Positions 1 through 8,808 of a DNA stretch of 55,046 bases are shown in pieces; position 1 is the first letter of the stretch, and every line of letters starts with the position of its first letter. The position numbers were made by a program, and so were the translations under genes. Origin of the DNA: CAYMLL01 sp964390645 (GTDB lineage: Bacteria; Planctomycetota; UBA8108); NCBI GenBank assembly GCA_964390645.1, contig CAYMLL010000013.1, positions 1-55,046 of the forward strand, written 5' to 3'. The notes beneath the pieces were generated by a model. That model was not told where the DNA came from. It worked only from the letters and a program-made list of their open reading frames with translations, and made no database searches.

Positions 1-3000
1 GACAAGAACTACCACTGGTTCAGCCGCTACCGCGTCGTCGACGGCTACAACGTCTACGGTGGTCGCTCGAAGCTCTCCTGGTTCGGTCAGTCGAACGCCG
101 ACGTCATGCGTCGCGAGATGGAGATGTTCGACGTCATGACCGCTAACCGCGACGTCCACGTCTGGGCCGCCGCGCAAGGCAAGGAGCACAAGGTCGTCGA
201 CAACAATCTACCGAAGAACCTGGTGGTCAAGACCAACAAGCCGGGACCGCTAGAAGGTAAGTTCCACCCCTACCTGGGCGGCAAGGAGGCGATCGGCAAG
301 ATGTCGATCGCCGAGGGTATGCGGGTCAACCTCTTCGCGTCCGAGGAGATGTTCCCCGAGCTGATCAACCCTGTGCAGATGGCGGTCGACACGAACGGCC
401 GGCTTTTCGCCTCGGTGTGGGGCACGTATCCGCACTGGAATCCCAGCGAGCCCTCGACCGATCGCATCATCTGCCTGCCGGACGACAACGGCGACGGCGT
501 CGCGGACAAGTGCATCACGTTCGCCGGCAATCTCAACAGCATCACCGGATTCGAGTTCTGGGGTGGTGGCATGCTGGTCGCTGCCGCGCCGGAAATCTGG
601 TTCCTTCAGGACACCGACGGAGACTACGTCGCGGACAAGAAAATCCGCATGCTGCAGGGAGTCTCGAGCGCCGACACTCACCACTCGGCGAACGCCATGG
701 TGATGGGGCCCGACGGCTGGCTGTACTGGTCGCGCGGAATTTTCAACATCGCGCCGATGGAGACTCCGACCAGAACTCACCGCACGGGCGCCTCCGGCGT
801 CCACCGCTTCAATCCGCGCACCTTCGAAGCCGAGTTCCACTTCCCGATCGGCCCGAACCCGCACGGCGATGTGTTTGACCAGTGGGGCTACCAGTTCGTG
901 AACGACGGCACCGGCGGCACCGGGAGCTACGTCAACATCGGCAAGGGCCGCGGCAACCGGCAGTGGTTCAGAAAGCGTGTGCGCCCCGTCGCCGCCACCG
1001 GAATCTTGTCGAGTACCCATTTCCCCGAGCGCAACCAGGGGAACTTCCTGATCTGCAACACGATCGGCGTTCGTGCCGTGCTCCAGCACAAGGTGACCCA
1101 CGACGGCGCCGACATTCGTGCCACCGAGATCGAGCCGATCATCCAGTCCGCCGATCCGAACTTCCGGCCGACGGACGTCGAGGTCGGAGGCGACGGAGCG
1201 CTCTACGTCTCGGACTGGTGCAACGTCCTCATCGGACACATGCAGCACAACATGCGTGATCCCAACCGCGACCACAAACACGGAAGAATCTACCGAGTGA
1301 CCGTGAAGGGACGAGAGACGCACGAGCCACGGAAGCTCAAGGGCCAGCCCATCGAAGTCGTGCTTCGCTCTTTCTGGTCCAGGACGAGCTCGGACCGTTA
1401 CCGAGCACGTCTCGAGCTGAGCGGTCGCAAGCGGGGCGATATTCTCTCCGCGCTCGCCGGATTCACGGCAGAGATCAGTCCGGAGAAGGCCGACGATGCG
1501 CAGGCGCTCCTCGAGTGCCTCTGGGTCTACGAGGAGTTCCGTGCGCCGAATCTCGCCCTCGTGAAGAAGGTCTTCCAGGCGAAGGAGCCACGTGTCCGGG
1601 CCGCCGCCACCCGTACTCTCGGCCACTGGGGCCCGGGTGTCTTCCGCACACCGGGGTTCATCACCGACGGCTGGGAAGGCGTTCTCGTGGCTGCTTCGCG
1701 CGACCCGTCGCCGCTCGTTCGAGCCGAAGCGCTGAAGGCCGCGGTCGAGTACGAAGGTACTGCATCGGCTGACGTGATCTTCGAGGTCGCCACCCGGCCA
1801 ACCGACTCCGAGCTCGAGTCGGTGCTCAACTACGCGCGACAAAACATCAACGTCGACGCGATGATCGCTGACGCGGTCAAGTCCGGAAAGAAGCTCTCGC
1901 CGGTCGCTCAAGCCTACGCTCTCAAGAAGGCCAGTCCGAGCGCTCTGATGTCCATGGAACGCAGCGACGCGGTCTACAACGCGTTGCTCACCCGCGAGGG
2001 CGTTCCGGCGAAGTTTCGACGGGAGGCGATCGACGCTCTCGCGAAAAAGAACAACCGATCGGCTGGAGACGAGCTGCTCGCCAGTATCGCCGAGGCGGAG
2101 AAGAACGAGCGCGCGACTCTCGGTGACCTGGCTGCCCTGCTCGCTTCGGCGACGGGGAAGCGGCTGGCGGTGACCGAGCCGGACCTCGAGTCGCTCGCTT
2201 CAAAGACGCAGTCGGCGTTGGTGCGCAGCGCAGCCTACACGGCGTGGCTCCGAGAAGGATCGCCGAAGAACGTCTGGAAGCACGCGTTGCGGTCGCGTGA
2301 GTCGCTGACGGATCTCTTGTTCAGCGTGGAGAAGAGTGGCGACGAGAGGACACGCGCGGAGCTCTTCTCGCTCGTCCGACCGCTGCAGTTCGAGCTTCCC
2401 GAGCACCTGCGTTCGCCCGACGACGACAACCCCACGGCTTCCCGCGGGCCGGCGATCGAGCTCGCGTACTACGAGCCCCGTCCGGGCAACGCCTCGATCG
2501 AGGCCTTCGATCGCGCCAAGCCCAGGTTCACGACCAAGCTCGAGAACTTCGTCACGCACGCACCCAGGGGCCGGAAGGACGCCTTCGGCACCAAGCAGAC
2601 CGCCTCGATCAGAATTCCCAAGTCGGGCAAGTACAGGTTCTTCACGGCGTCGGACGATGGCTCCCGTCTCTACATCGACAAGAAGCAGGTCGTCGAGAAC
2701 GACGGGAATCACGGCATCGTCGAGCGCAGCGGGAGCGTCCAGCTCAGCGAAGGGCTCCATGAAATCGTCGTGACCTACTACGACAACGGCGGCGCGGACG
2801 GACTCTCGGTGTACTGGCAGGGACCCGGCATCCGCAAGCAGAAGGTCCCGACTCATGCCTTGCGCCCCGCCGGCAGCGGCAGCCTGAGAGCGCTCGCGAT
2901 AGAGATCGTCTCCGAGCTTCCCGGCCGCATCGACGAGAAGGTGAGCGACTACTCGAAGCTCGTCGAGTCGAAGAGCCTGAAGAGAGCCGCGCTCGTAGCG

Positions 3001-4206
3001 CTCGCGAAGGTGCCTCCGCGTCAAGTCTCGGAGCGGCTCTCGGGCGACGACGCGTCCAGGGTCGTCAACGAGGTCATCCTCCAGGGAGAAGAAGCGACGC
3101 CGGTGGAGCGTCAGTCCGAAGGGTACAGTCGGCGTCTCGCGCTCGGTGAAGCCCTCCTCGGGAAGCTCGAGGGAGAGCGCAGGTCCGCGTCCAGCAAGCT
3201 CAGGGCGCTGCGCGAGAGTATACCGGTGACGGCCGACCCCGCGGTCATGGCCCTCGGCAAGGAGGTATTCCATCGCGAGAGCCACTGCAAGACGTGCCAC
3301 CAGCCGAACGGTCAGGGGCTCCCGAATCTCTATCCGCCGCTCGATGGAAGCGTCTGGGTGACCGGCTCGCAAGACCGCATCATCCGCATCGTCATCGACG
3401 GCATGCACGGGAACATCCGGGTCAACGGGAAGACCTTCAGCTCGCCGCCACTGCCGCCCATGACCGGCTTCCGGCATCTTCTCTCGGACGAGGAGATCGC
3501 CGCCGTGTTGACCTACGTGCGGAACTCGTGGTCGAACCGGGCGAAGCCGGTCACGACTTCAAAGGTCGCGAGTGTGCGCGCCGAGAAGCGCGACGCCGAC
3601 TCGACCTTCTGGGACGCTGCCGATCTGCTCGCAAAGTATCCGCTCGAAGATGGAAGCAAGCCGCTCCCCAGCGTCGCGAGTGCTGACGGGTGGGTGCCGA
3701 CGTTTGTCAAGGCGTGGAAACCCTCCGACTTCAGGCCCGCGGATGTCGCGAAGGGCAAGCGCTCCTTCGACGAAGGCAAGCTGGGCTTCCAGCATCTCGG
3801 CTGCGCTCGTTGCCACAAGATGGGCGGTGAAGGCGGAGTCTTCGGACCGGACCTGGCGAAGCTCGACGCGAAGAAGCGAAACGCGGCGCACGTCCTGCGT
3901 TCGCTTCTCCAGCCGTCCAAGGTCATCGAGGAGAAGTTCAGCCTCTACTCCTTCGTCCTCAACGATGGATCCGTCGTATCCGGCATCATTCATTCGGAAA
4001 AGAAGGGCCAGCTCGAGATTGTCTCGGATCCGCTCGCCGGTCCGAAGACCGTGAAGAGAAGCGCCATCCTTCAGCAATCGAAGATGGACCTGTCGATCAT
4101 GCCGGAGGGTCAAGTGAACTCGCTGACGCGAGAGCAGGTTCTCGACCTGGTGGCCTTCGTCATCGCGGGAGGCGACGCGAAGCACAAGATCTTCGGCGGC
4201 AAGTAG
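1..4206 (+). CDS. GDSL / membrane-bound dehydrogenase / HEAT / PA14 / cytochrome c fusion protein, 5' partial
   Basis: The frame is open from base 1, so the true start lies upstream; 1401 residues are visible. Counting from base 1, residues 1-75 look like the tail of a planctomycete GDSL/SGNH hydrolase domain (RYRVVDGYNVYGGRS, then WFGQSN and MTANRD). Residues 100-400 form a propeller of the membrane-bound dehydrogenase type (TIGR02604-like), with Ca-binding-like DDNGDGVAD and DTDGDYVAD. An alpha-helical HEAT-like stretch covers about 420-700. Residues 820-957 look like a PA14 domain (SDDGSRLYIDKK, VTYYDNGG). A first cytochrome c has CKTCH at 1096, and a second C-terminal haem domain (TIGR02603-like) has CARCH at 1268. 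Such fusions are typical of Planctomycetes and Verrucomicrobia and are thought to be envelope-located redox or carbohydrate-oxidising proteins. The substrate is unknown. It converges with the next gene. Confidence 0.9.
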   Translation, partial: DKNYHWFSRYRVVDGYNVYGGRSKLSWFGQSNADVMRREMEMFDVMTANRDVHVWAAAQGKEHKVVDNNLPKNLVVKTNKPGPLEGKFHPYLGGKEAIGKMSIAEGMRVNLFASEEMFPELINPVQMAVDTNGRLFASVWGTYPHWNPSEPSTDRIICLPDDNGDGVADKCITFAGNLNSITGFEFWGGGMLVAAAPEIWFLQDTDGDYVADKKIRMLQGVSSADTHHSANAMVMGPDGWLYWSRGIFNIAPMETPTRTHRTGASGVHRFNPRTFEAEFHFPIGPNPHGDVFDQWGYQFVNDGTGGTGSYVNIGKGRGNRQWFRKRVRPVAATGILSSTHFPERNQGNFLICNTIGVRAVLQHKVTHDGADIRATEIEPIIQSADPNFRPTDVEVGGDGALYVSDWCNVLIGHMQHNMRDPNRDHKHGRIYRVTVKGRETHEPRKLKGQPIEVVLRSFWSRTSSDRYRARLELSGRKRGDILSALAGFTAEISPEKADDAQALLECLWVYEEFRAPNLALVKKVFQAKEPRVRAAATRTLGHWGPGVFRTPGFITDGWEGVLVAASRDPSPLVRAEALKAAVEYEGTASADVIFEVATRPTDSELESVLNYARQNINVDAMIADAVKSGKKLSPVAQAYALKKASPSALMSMERSDAVYNALLTREGVPAKFRREAIDALAKKNNRSAGDELLASIAEAEKNERATLGDLAALLASATGKRLAVTEPDLESLASKTQSALVRSAAYTAWLREGSPKNVWKHALRSRESLTDLLFSVEKSGDERTRAELFSLVRPLQFELPEHLRSPDDDNPTASRGPAIELAYYEPRPGNASIEAFDRAKPRFTTKLENFVTHAPRGRKDAFGTKQTASIRIPKSGKYRFFTASDDGSRLYIDKKQVVENDGNHGIVERSGSVQLSEGLHEIVVTYYDNGGADGLSVYWQGPGIRKQKVPTHALRPAGSGSLRALAIEIVSELPGRIDEKVSDYSKLVESKSLKRAALVALAKVPPRQVSERLSGDDASRVVNEVILQGEEATPVERQSEGYSRRLALGEALLGKLEGERRSASSKLRALRESIPVTADPAVMALGKEVFHRESHCKTCHQPNGQGLPNLYPPLDGSVWVTGSQDRIIRIVIDGMHGNIRVNGKTFSSPPLPPMTGFRHLLSDEEIAAVLTYVRNSWSNRAKPVTTSKVASVRAEKRDADSTFWDAADLLAKYPLEDGSKPLPSVASADGWVPTFVKAWKPSDFRPADVAKGKRSFDEGKLGFQHLGCARCHKMGGEGGVFGPDLAKLDAKKRNAAHVLRSLLQPSKVIEEKFSLYSFVLNDGSVVSGIIHSEKKGQLEIVSDPLAGPKTVKRSAILQQSKMDLSIMPEGQVNSLTREQVLDLVAFVIAGGDAKHKIFGGK

Positions 4207-4369
4207 GAATCGCGGGCGGAGCAGACGGCGGCATCGGCTACCGGAGCTGCCGACGAGCCTCGCATTCGACGTACACCATCATGACGTCAACGTCGCCCGG
4301 GACCGCGCGGCCCGTCCGTCCTGCTCCGCGTCCACCGTCACTTCCGATGTACCGGAGTCAGGGACCGGG

Positions 4370-6487
4370 CTACTCGTCACAGGCGTTCGGGCAATCCGTG
4401 ATCGTCACGCAGTCGCGACCCAGGACCGGCGACGGTCCACCGACGAACAGGAACGCGAAGATGTGCACCCCGTCGGAGAGATCCACATTTCCGTCGCCGT
4501 TCACATCGACCAGGGCGATGTTGCCCGGATCCCGGACGGTGCCGCCTCCACAGGGGAGGGCCGGCGGGTTGCCCTGAAAGAGGTGGCCGAGCAGGCAGAT
4601 CCCGTCCGAGAGGTCGACCCTGCCATCCTGGTTGCAGTTGCCGGGCAGCTGGTGGCCACCTTCCGGTACCGTGATCTGTCCTTCACAGAGGCCGGCGGCC
4701 ACGGGGGTGCAGGCGGTGCCGTCGCTCACCGACACTGAGACGGCGTAGTCGCCGGGCTCCACCGCGAAGAAGGCCACGTTCTCCGGTTGCGGTCCGGTGA
4801 CCAGAGGACCGGCTCCCTGGCCGCCTGTCGCCTCGGCTCTGAACGTGTAGCTGATGGAGTCTCCGCTGTCGTCCTCGGCCACCGCCATCGCCCGGATCCC
4901 CGCGCCGTCGAGGCTCAGGTCGAGGTCGACGCAGCGTGTGTCGCAAGCAGGGCGGTTCGGCACGGTGAACCGGAAGCGGGGACATTCGCTGTCCTCTGCA
5001 GGTGGGTCACACGACGAGTCGTCTTCCACCGTTACCGTGACGTTGTAGCCCCTGTTCGGAGGCAGGCTGAACTCCGCCGTGTCTTGCGTCTGAGGGCCGA
5101 CCGTCTCGTTGATCGTGGTACCGCGGCGCACGTTGAAGGTGTAGCTGATGACGTCGTCCGTGTCGTCGTGTGCGGTGGCCGTTACCCTCACGTTGCTCTC
5201 GCCCTGGTTGATCAAGCTGACCTCGATCTCGTCGCAGTGCGTGTCGCAGGGTGGTGTCGTATCGATCGAGAAGAGGAGCTCCCCGCACTCCTCCTCGCCG
5301 ACGTCGAACACGAGGCGGTACGTGTGCAGCCCGAGCGAAACGTCGGTGTCGGTGAACGCCGGTGGATCGGCCGGGACGTCGTCGCCGATGAGCTCGTCAT
5401 CGCGGAAGACGTCAACGCCGCCGGGGAGAATGTTGCCGTTGGTCCAGCTCAGGTTGACGTCGGCGTCGTCGCCGAGCTCGGCTTGCAGACGACGGGGGCA
5501 GTTCTCGTTCAGGACGTTGACAACCGAGATTCGCCAATCATTGCCCGTCAGGCCGGGCAGCGTGTCGCCCGGGGGGACGACCAGAACGAAGGGGGCCTCG
5601 GCCAGGTCGCCGCTGATGTCGAAGTAGCCGAGATAGTTGGTATCGGGTGACACATGGGGTTGGAAGCCGGCGATCCACAGCTTCGTGCCGTCGGCGCTGA
5701 CGTCCATGCTGTTCAGCGGTGAAATCGGATCGAGCCTCGGCAATGTACCGGGCGACGGGCCGCCGGTAACGAAACTGCCGTAGGCGATCGTCCCGCTCCT
5801 GCCGGAGAAATAGGTGCTGTCGCTCTCGCGGATGGCCGTCGCGTGGCTGTTGAGAACGTCCGAGATGCCGGAGTCGTAGGGGGTCGACCAGCTTCCGTCG
5901 GCGGCCTGATCCCACGCACGAAATCCGTCGTCGCCGTTGTGGGTGTAGAGCGTGTTGTCGTGGACGACCTGATAGATCTTGGCATCCGTCGCCGCGGTGT
6001 GGGCACCCATGTCGGTGACGCTGTCGCTCACGGGGTCGTAGCGCCACAGACGGCCGCCACCGCGTGTGTGAGCGTAGATCTCCCCGTCCTGGGGTCCCCT
6101 GATGAAGATGTCGGGATGCTGCTCTCCCCCGCCCCTGTTGTCGAAGCCCCTGATCCTGGTCGCAGTGGCCGCGATCGTGGGGTCGAGAAGGTCCGCAAGC
6201 GCGACGCTCCATTCGGCGGGCGAATCGCCCTCGGAGAAGTACAGAGTGTCGCTGGCCTCGTGGTGGTAGGCGGCCCGTGCGCCCCAGGGCACGCCTGCCA
6301 CCTCGGGCAGGTTCTCGATGAAGGTCAGCCGGTCGCCATCCACCCTGTAGATGCCACCGCCACCGTTGGCCTGCGTGCCGACGATGAGATACTCACCCGG
6401 AAACGTCGTACCCGCCGACGCGTCGCCCGTCGGGTTCCACGGTGAGAGAAGCATCGCCAGCCCGACGGTCGCCATCGTTCTGTTCAT
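4370..6487 (-). CDS. secreted propeller / Ig-like protein with C-terminal dockerin-type repeat pair
   Basis: A protein of 705 residues. I chose the ATG at 6487 because it opens directly into a signal peptide (MNRTMATVGLAMLLSP, then DASAG); a TTG at 6517 would add ten residues in front of it. The first 270 residues read like a propeller that reports values (repeated DTLYFSEGD, GEIYAHTRGGGR, TKLWIAGF). They are followed by an Fn3-like segment and two Cys-bounded Ig-like repeats, each opening with a CDT.C motif. The C-terminus has GNCNQDGRVDLSDG and VNGDGNVDLSDG, each followed by a short hydrophobic stretch. This is the dockerin or EF-hand Ca-binding layout common at the end of planctomycete exported proteins. 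Its role is probably extracellular or cell-surface attachment; the ligand is unknown. Confidence 0.85.
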   Translation of the reverse strand: MNRTMATVGLAMLLSPWNPTGDASAGTTFPGEYLIVGTQANGGGGIYRVDGDRLTFIENLPEVAGVPWGARAAYHHEASDTLYFSEGDSPAEWSVALADLLDPTIAATATRIRGFDNRGGGEQHPDIFIRGPQDGEIYAHTRGGGRLWRYDPVSDSVTDMGAHTAATDAKIYQVVHDNTLYTHNGDDGFRAWDQAADGSWSTPYDSGISDVLNSHATAIRESDSTYFSGRSGTIAYGSFVTGGPSPGTLPRLDPISPLNSMDVSADGTKLWIAGFQPHVSPDTNYLGYFDISGDLAEAPFVLVVPPGDTLPGLTGNDWRISVVNVLNENCPRRLQAELGDDADVNLSWTNGNILPGGVDVFRDDELIGDDVPADPPAFTDTDVSLGLHTYRLVFDVGEEECGELLFSIDTTPPCDTHCDEIEVSLINQGESNVRVTATAHDDTDDVISYTFNVRRGTTINETVGPQTQDTAEFSLPPNRGYNVTVTVEDDSSCDPPAEDSECPRFRFTVPNRPACDTRCVDLDLSLDGAGIRAMAVAEDDSGDSISYTFRAEATGGQGAGPLVTGPQPENVAFFAVEPGDYAVSVSVSDGTACTPVAAGLCEGQITVPEGGHQLPGNCNQDGRVDLSDGICLLGHLFQGNPPALPCGGGTVRDPGNIALVDVNGDGNVDLSDGVHIFAFLFVGGPSPVLGRDCVTITDCPNACDE

Positions 6488-6765
6488 CGCATCGCTCGCT
6501 TTCCAGCCGGGTATCAAGAGAGACCAGCAAACACCTCCGATGCTACCCGCCCCCGGACGTCACACAAGCGCTCCCCGCCGCCTTCTTCCGGAGTGAGCGC
6601 TGCTACTATCCTGCTCCCCTCCGAGCCAGAGCTCGCGCTGCTTTCTCTCGTTGGCCGTGACGGCCGGCCTGTCTGAAGGGCCATGAAGGAAGGCGGCGCC
6701 GGTCGCGGAGCTACGCGATCAGGCCCGCCTGTCCCTCGCGTTCCTGTTGGCCCCGGAGTCGAGAA

Positions 6766-8316
6766 TCAGCAGTGATTCGAAATAACCCGCTGATCCTTGT
6801 GGCGTAGCTTTCTCGTATCGATACCGTGCGCCTTGGAGAAATCCACGGAGTCCAGGAACTCGAAAGCGGCATCAAAGGAAGCGACGAGATGCGTGGCCAT
6901 GTCACGAGTGAGATTGTTCTTTACCACGATCCGGAACATCGTGCTTTCGGCCTCCTCATCATGAAACAGAGCCATCGTCTCCTCCGTGAGTGGGTCGTTG
7001 TAGCTCATCCGGTAGCCACTCACGTACCAATGGTGTTGAGACAGCACGTGTTGCAGATCGATGTCGTCGTAGCTGGAACCGCATTCGGGATTGAGCATGG
7101 CGGTGACTACCGGCAAGCAGTGCTCGTCGCCGTTGTCCAGGAAGACGAAGCGTGGCTTTCCTTTGTGTGTCATCTTCCCGAGCTGGTCGCGCAGGTATTT
7201 CGCGTTCTGCATCATGTTTGAACAGCACTGGCTATATCCCGTGAGACCGTATCGGAGCAGCTTGTAGTACTGAACAAAGACCCCGCTGGCTGGTCGGGAG
7301 AAGTTGAGAGTGTATGAATCCGCCTTGCCACCCAGGTAGGTGACGGAAATCGCGACGTGATCGCTCAGGCCTTCCCTCTGCCGCCAGACGATCCAGCCGG
7401 TGCCGCAACAGGATTCCCCGTACTTGTGCCCGCTCGTCGAGATCGACAGGACGTTCTTCAGGCGAAAATCCCACTCCGGTAGTCCCTCCTGGAATGGCGC
7501 GATGAACCCTCCGGAGGCAGCGTCCACGTGGATTCCCACCTGGTAACCCAGCTCCCGGTTCAACTCCTCGATGACCGCGTTCACTTCCCTTACAGGATCG
7601 AACTGGCCGCCGTAGTGATTCCCCATGATGCAGACAACACCGATCGTCCTCTCGTCGACAGATTCCTTGATTCTCTCGGGATCCACCGTGAAGGTCCTGG
7701 CCGACGGGCGGATGAGCCTCGGTTCGATGTCCATGTAGCGGAACAGCTTTTCCCATGCCGCCTGGAAACAGCTCGACATGACGATGTTCGGGCGCACTCC
7801 GAGGACCTGCTCGGTGGTGAGCCCGTTTCTTCTCCGGTACCACTCGCGCCATCGGAACTTCAGTGCCAGGCCGGCGAGCAAGCAGGCCTCGGTGGAGCCG
7901 ACAGTTCCGGCACCTGCGAATACACCGTGCTCCGCGAAATCGTCCGGCTCGGGGCAGTTCCACAGGTTAGCGATCATGTTTATGACGCTGTTGTGCATCT
8001 TGTAGGACTGGGGGTAAACGGTCTGGTCTGCCAGGTTTACCTTGAGCCCCATCAGCGCGACGTCGTCCTCCTCGTCCTCGGCGGTGACGTTCACATAGGA
8101 AGAGGTGTTGAGGTTCTGGTTGAAGTCGAGAGCGTGGTTGTTCTCGATGGCTGACTTCACGGTTCTCGGGCTCAGACCGTGTTCAGGCATCTGGCAGATG
8201 TCGACCAGGTCGTCTTGCGCCGCTCGAGAGAAGTAGTAGCTTTCGTCGCTTACTCGACTCAGCTGTACTCGCAGTCGCTCGATCTCTTTCTTCAGATTCT
8301 CGGTGTCATTCGACAT
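6766..8316 (-). CDS. gadB: glutamate decarboxylase (PLP-dependent)
   Basis: A protein of 516 residues of the group II PLP decarboxylase fold, converting glutamate to GABA and CO2. The signatures are close to bacterial and plant glutamate decarboxylase: HVDAASGGFIAPF at 263-275 (the Asp stacks on PLP) and SISTSGHKYG at 291-300, with K298 as the Schiff-base lysine. The protein is about 50 residues longer than the 466-residue E. coli enzyme. The extra length includes an N-terminal, coiled-coil-like heptad stretch (residues 6-25). The E. coli C-terminal autoinhibitory His-Thr is absent; the protein ends SNHC. No GABA/glutamate antiporter gene is adjacent, so a role in acid resistance is not supported by context; GABA-shunt or nitrogen metabolism is equally possible. 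It lies downstream of aceA on the same strand, but a 492-base gap suggests its own promoter. Confidence 0.9.
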   Translation of the reverse strand: MSNDTENLKKEIERLRVQLSRVSDESYYFSRAAQDDLVDICQMPEHGLSPRTVKSAIENNHALDFNQNLNTSSYVNVTAEDEEDDVALMGLKVNLADQTVYPQSYKMHNSVINMIANLWNCPEPDDFAEHGVFAGAGTVGSTEACLLAGLALKFRWREWYRRRNGLTTEQVLGVRPNIVMSSCFQAAWEKLFRYMDIEPRLIRPSARTFTVDPERIKESVDERTIGVVCIMGNHYGGQFDPVREVNAVIEELNRELGYQVGIHVDAASGGFIAPFQEGLPEWDFRLKNVLSISTSGHKYGESCCGTGWIVWRQREGLSDHVAISVTYLGGKADSYTLNFSRPASGVFVQYYKLLRYGLTGYSQCCSNMMQNAKYLRDQLGKMTHKGKPRFVFLDNGDEHCLPVVTAMLNPECGSSYDDIDLQHVLSQHHWYVSGYRMSYNDPLTEETMALFHDEEAESTMFRIVVKNNLTRDMATHLVASFDAAFEFLDSVDFSKAHGIDTRKLRHKDQRVISNHC

Positions 8317-8348
8317 GCTGTTCTTCCGATCGTCGTTTCAGTTTCCGT

Positions 8349-8387
8349 GAATCCTCAGAAGGGGATCCGGGAATCCTCAGAAGGGGA
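8349..8387. repeat. two 17-nt direct repeats, 22-nt period, upstream of gadB
   Basis: GAATCCTCAGAAGGGGA occurs at 8349-8365 and again at 8371-8387. The copies are identical and start 22 bases apart, about two helical turns. They lie 33-71 bases upstream of the gadB start. The spacing suits a pair of operator sites, but no regulator is encoded nearby and the repeat may be neutral. Confidence 0.6.
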
Positions 8388-8742
8388 ATTGTCTACCGTG
8401 AAAGCCGAACCGCAAGCCGCCGGCGGGAGGCATGTTGAATCTCACCGGTGCGGCGATTCCACCATGAACTGTCCTCACGTCGAGCCTAAACTCTCTTGGC
8501 GGCGGAATCCACGGCGCTCTTCTCTCTCGGCTGCTTCATGCGCATCGTCGGGAGATGTAGAGAGCTTGCGGCGGTCGCGCGCCGCCGGTACTGCGGGGCT
8601 TCTCGCCGTTGCCGGGAGGGCGTGGGGATGCGCGGCCGGCCATCCAAGACCCTCTGCGTCGAGAATCGCGGGTGTCGGCTCACGGGCGGAGTGGGACCCC
8701 ATGGTGTCACCCGGGGCTTGACGGCTCTTCTTCCCATGCGCG

Positions 8743-8757
8743 GCCGTGTCCCACGGC
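8743..8757 (-). terminator. hairpin downstream of aceA, possible terminator
   Basis: GCCGTG and CACGGC form a perfect 6-bp stem around a 3-base loop, about 50-65 bases past the aceA stop on the minus strand. No T-run follows, so this is not a standard intrinsic terminator. Confidence 0.25.
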
Positions 8758-8808
8758 ACGAAGCCGCCGGTTGAGCCCGGGCCGGATCGTCCTGTCGACG
8801 TCCTTCGC

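Larger units (their letters stand above)
8317..8808. other. intergenic region between aceA end and gadB start
   Basis: There is no convincing coding sequence in these 492 bases. They hold the direct repeat pair near gadB and a small hairpin near the aceA end. They should contain the gadB promoter, but I could not pick out a clear -35/-10 pair. Confidence 0.5.

Noticed and set aside
6766..8316. Acid-resistance (Gad) system
   Set aside because: There is no antiporter and no E. coli-type C-terminal autoinhibitory His, so only the decarboxylase itself is supported.
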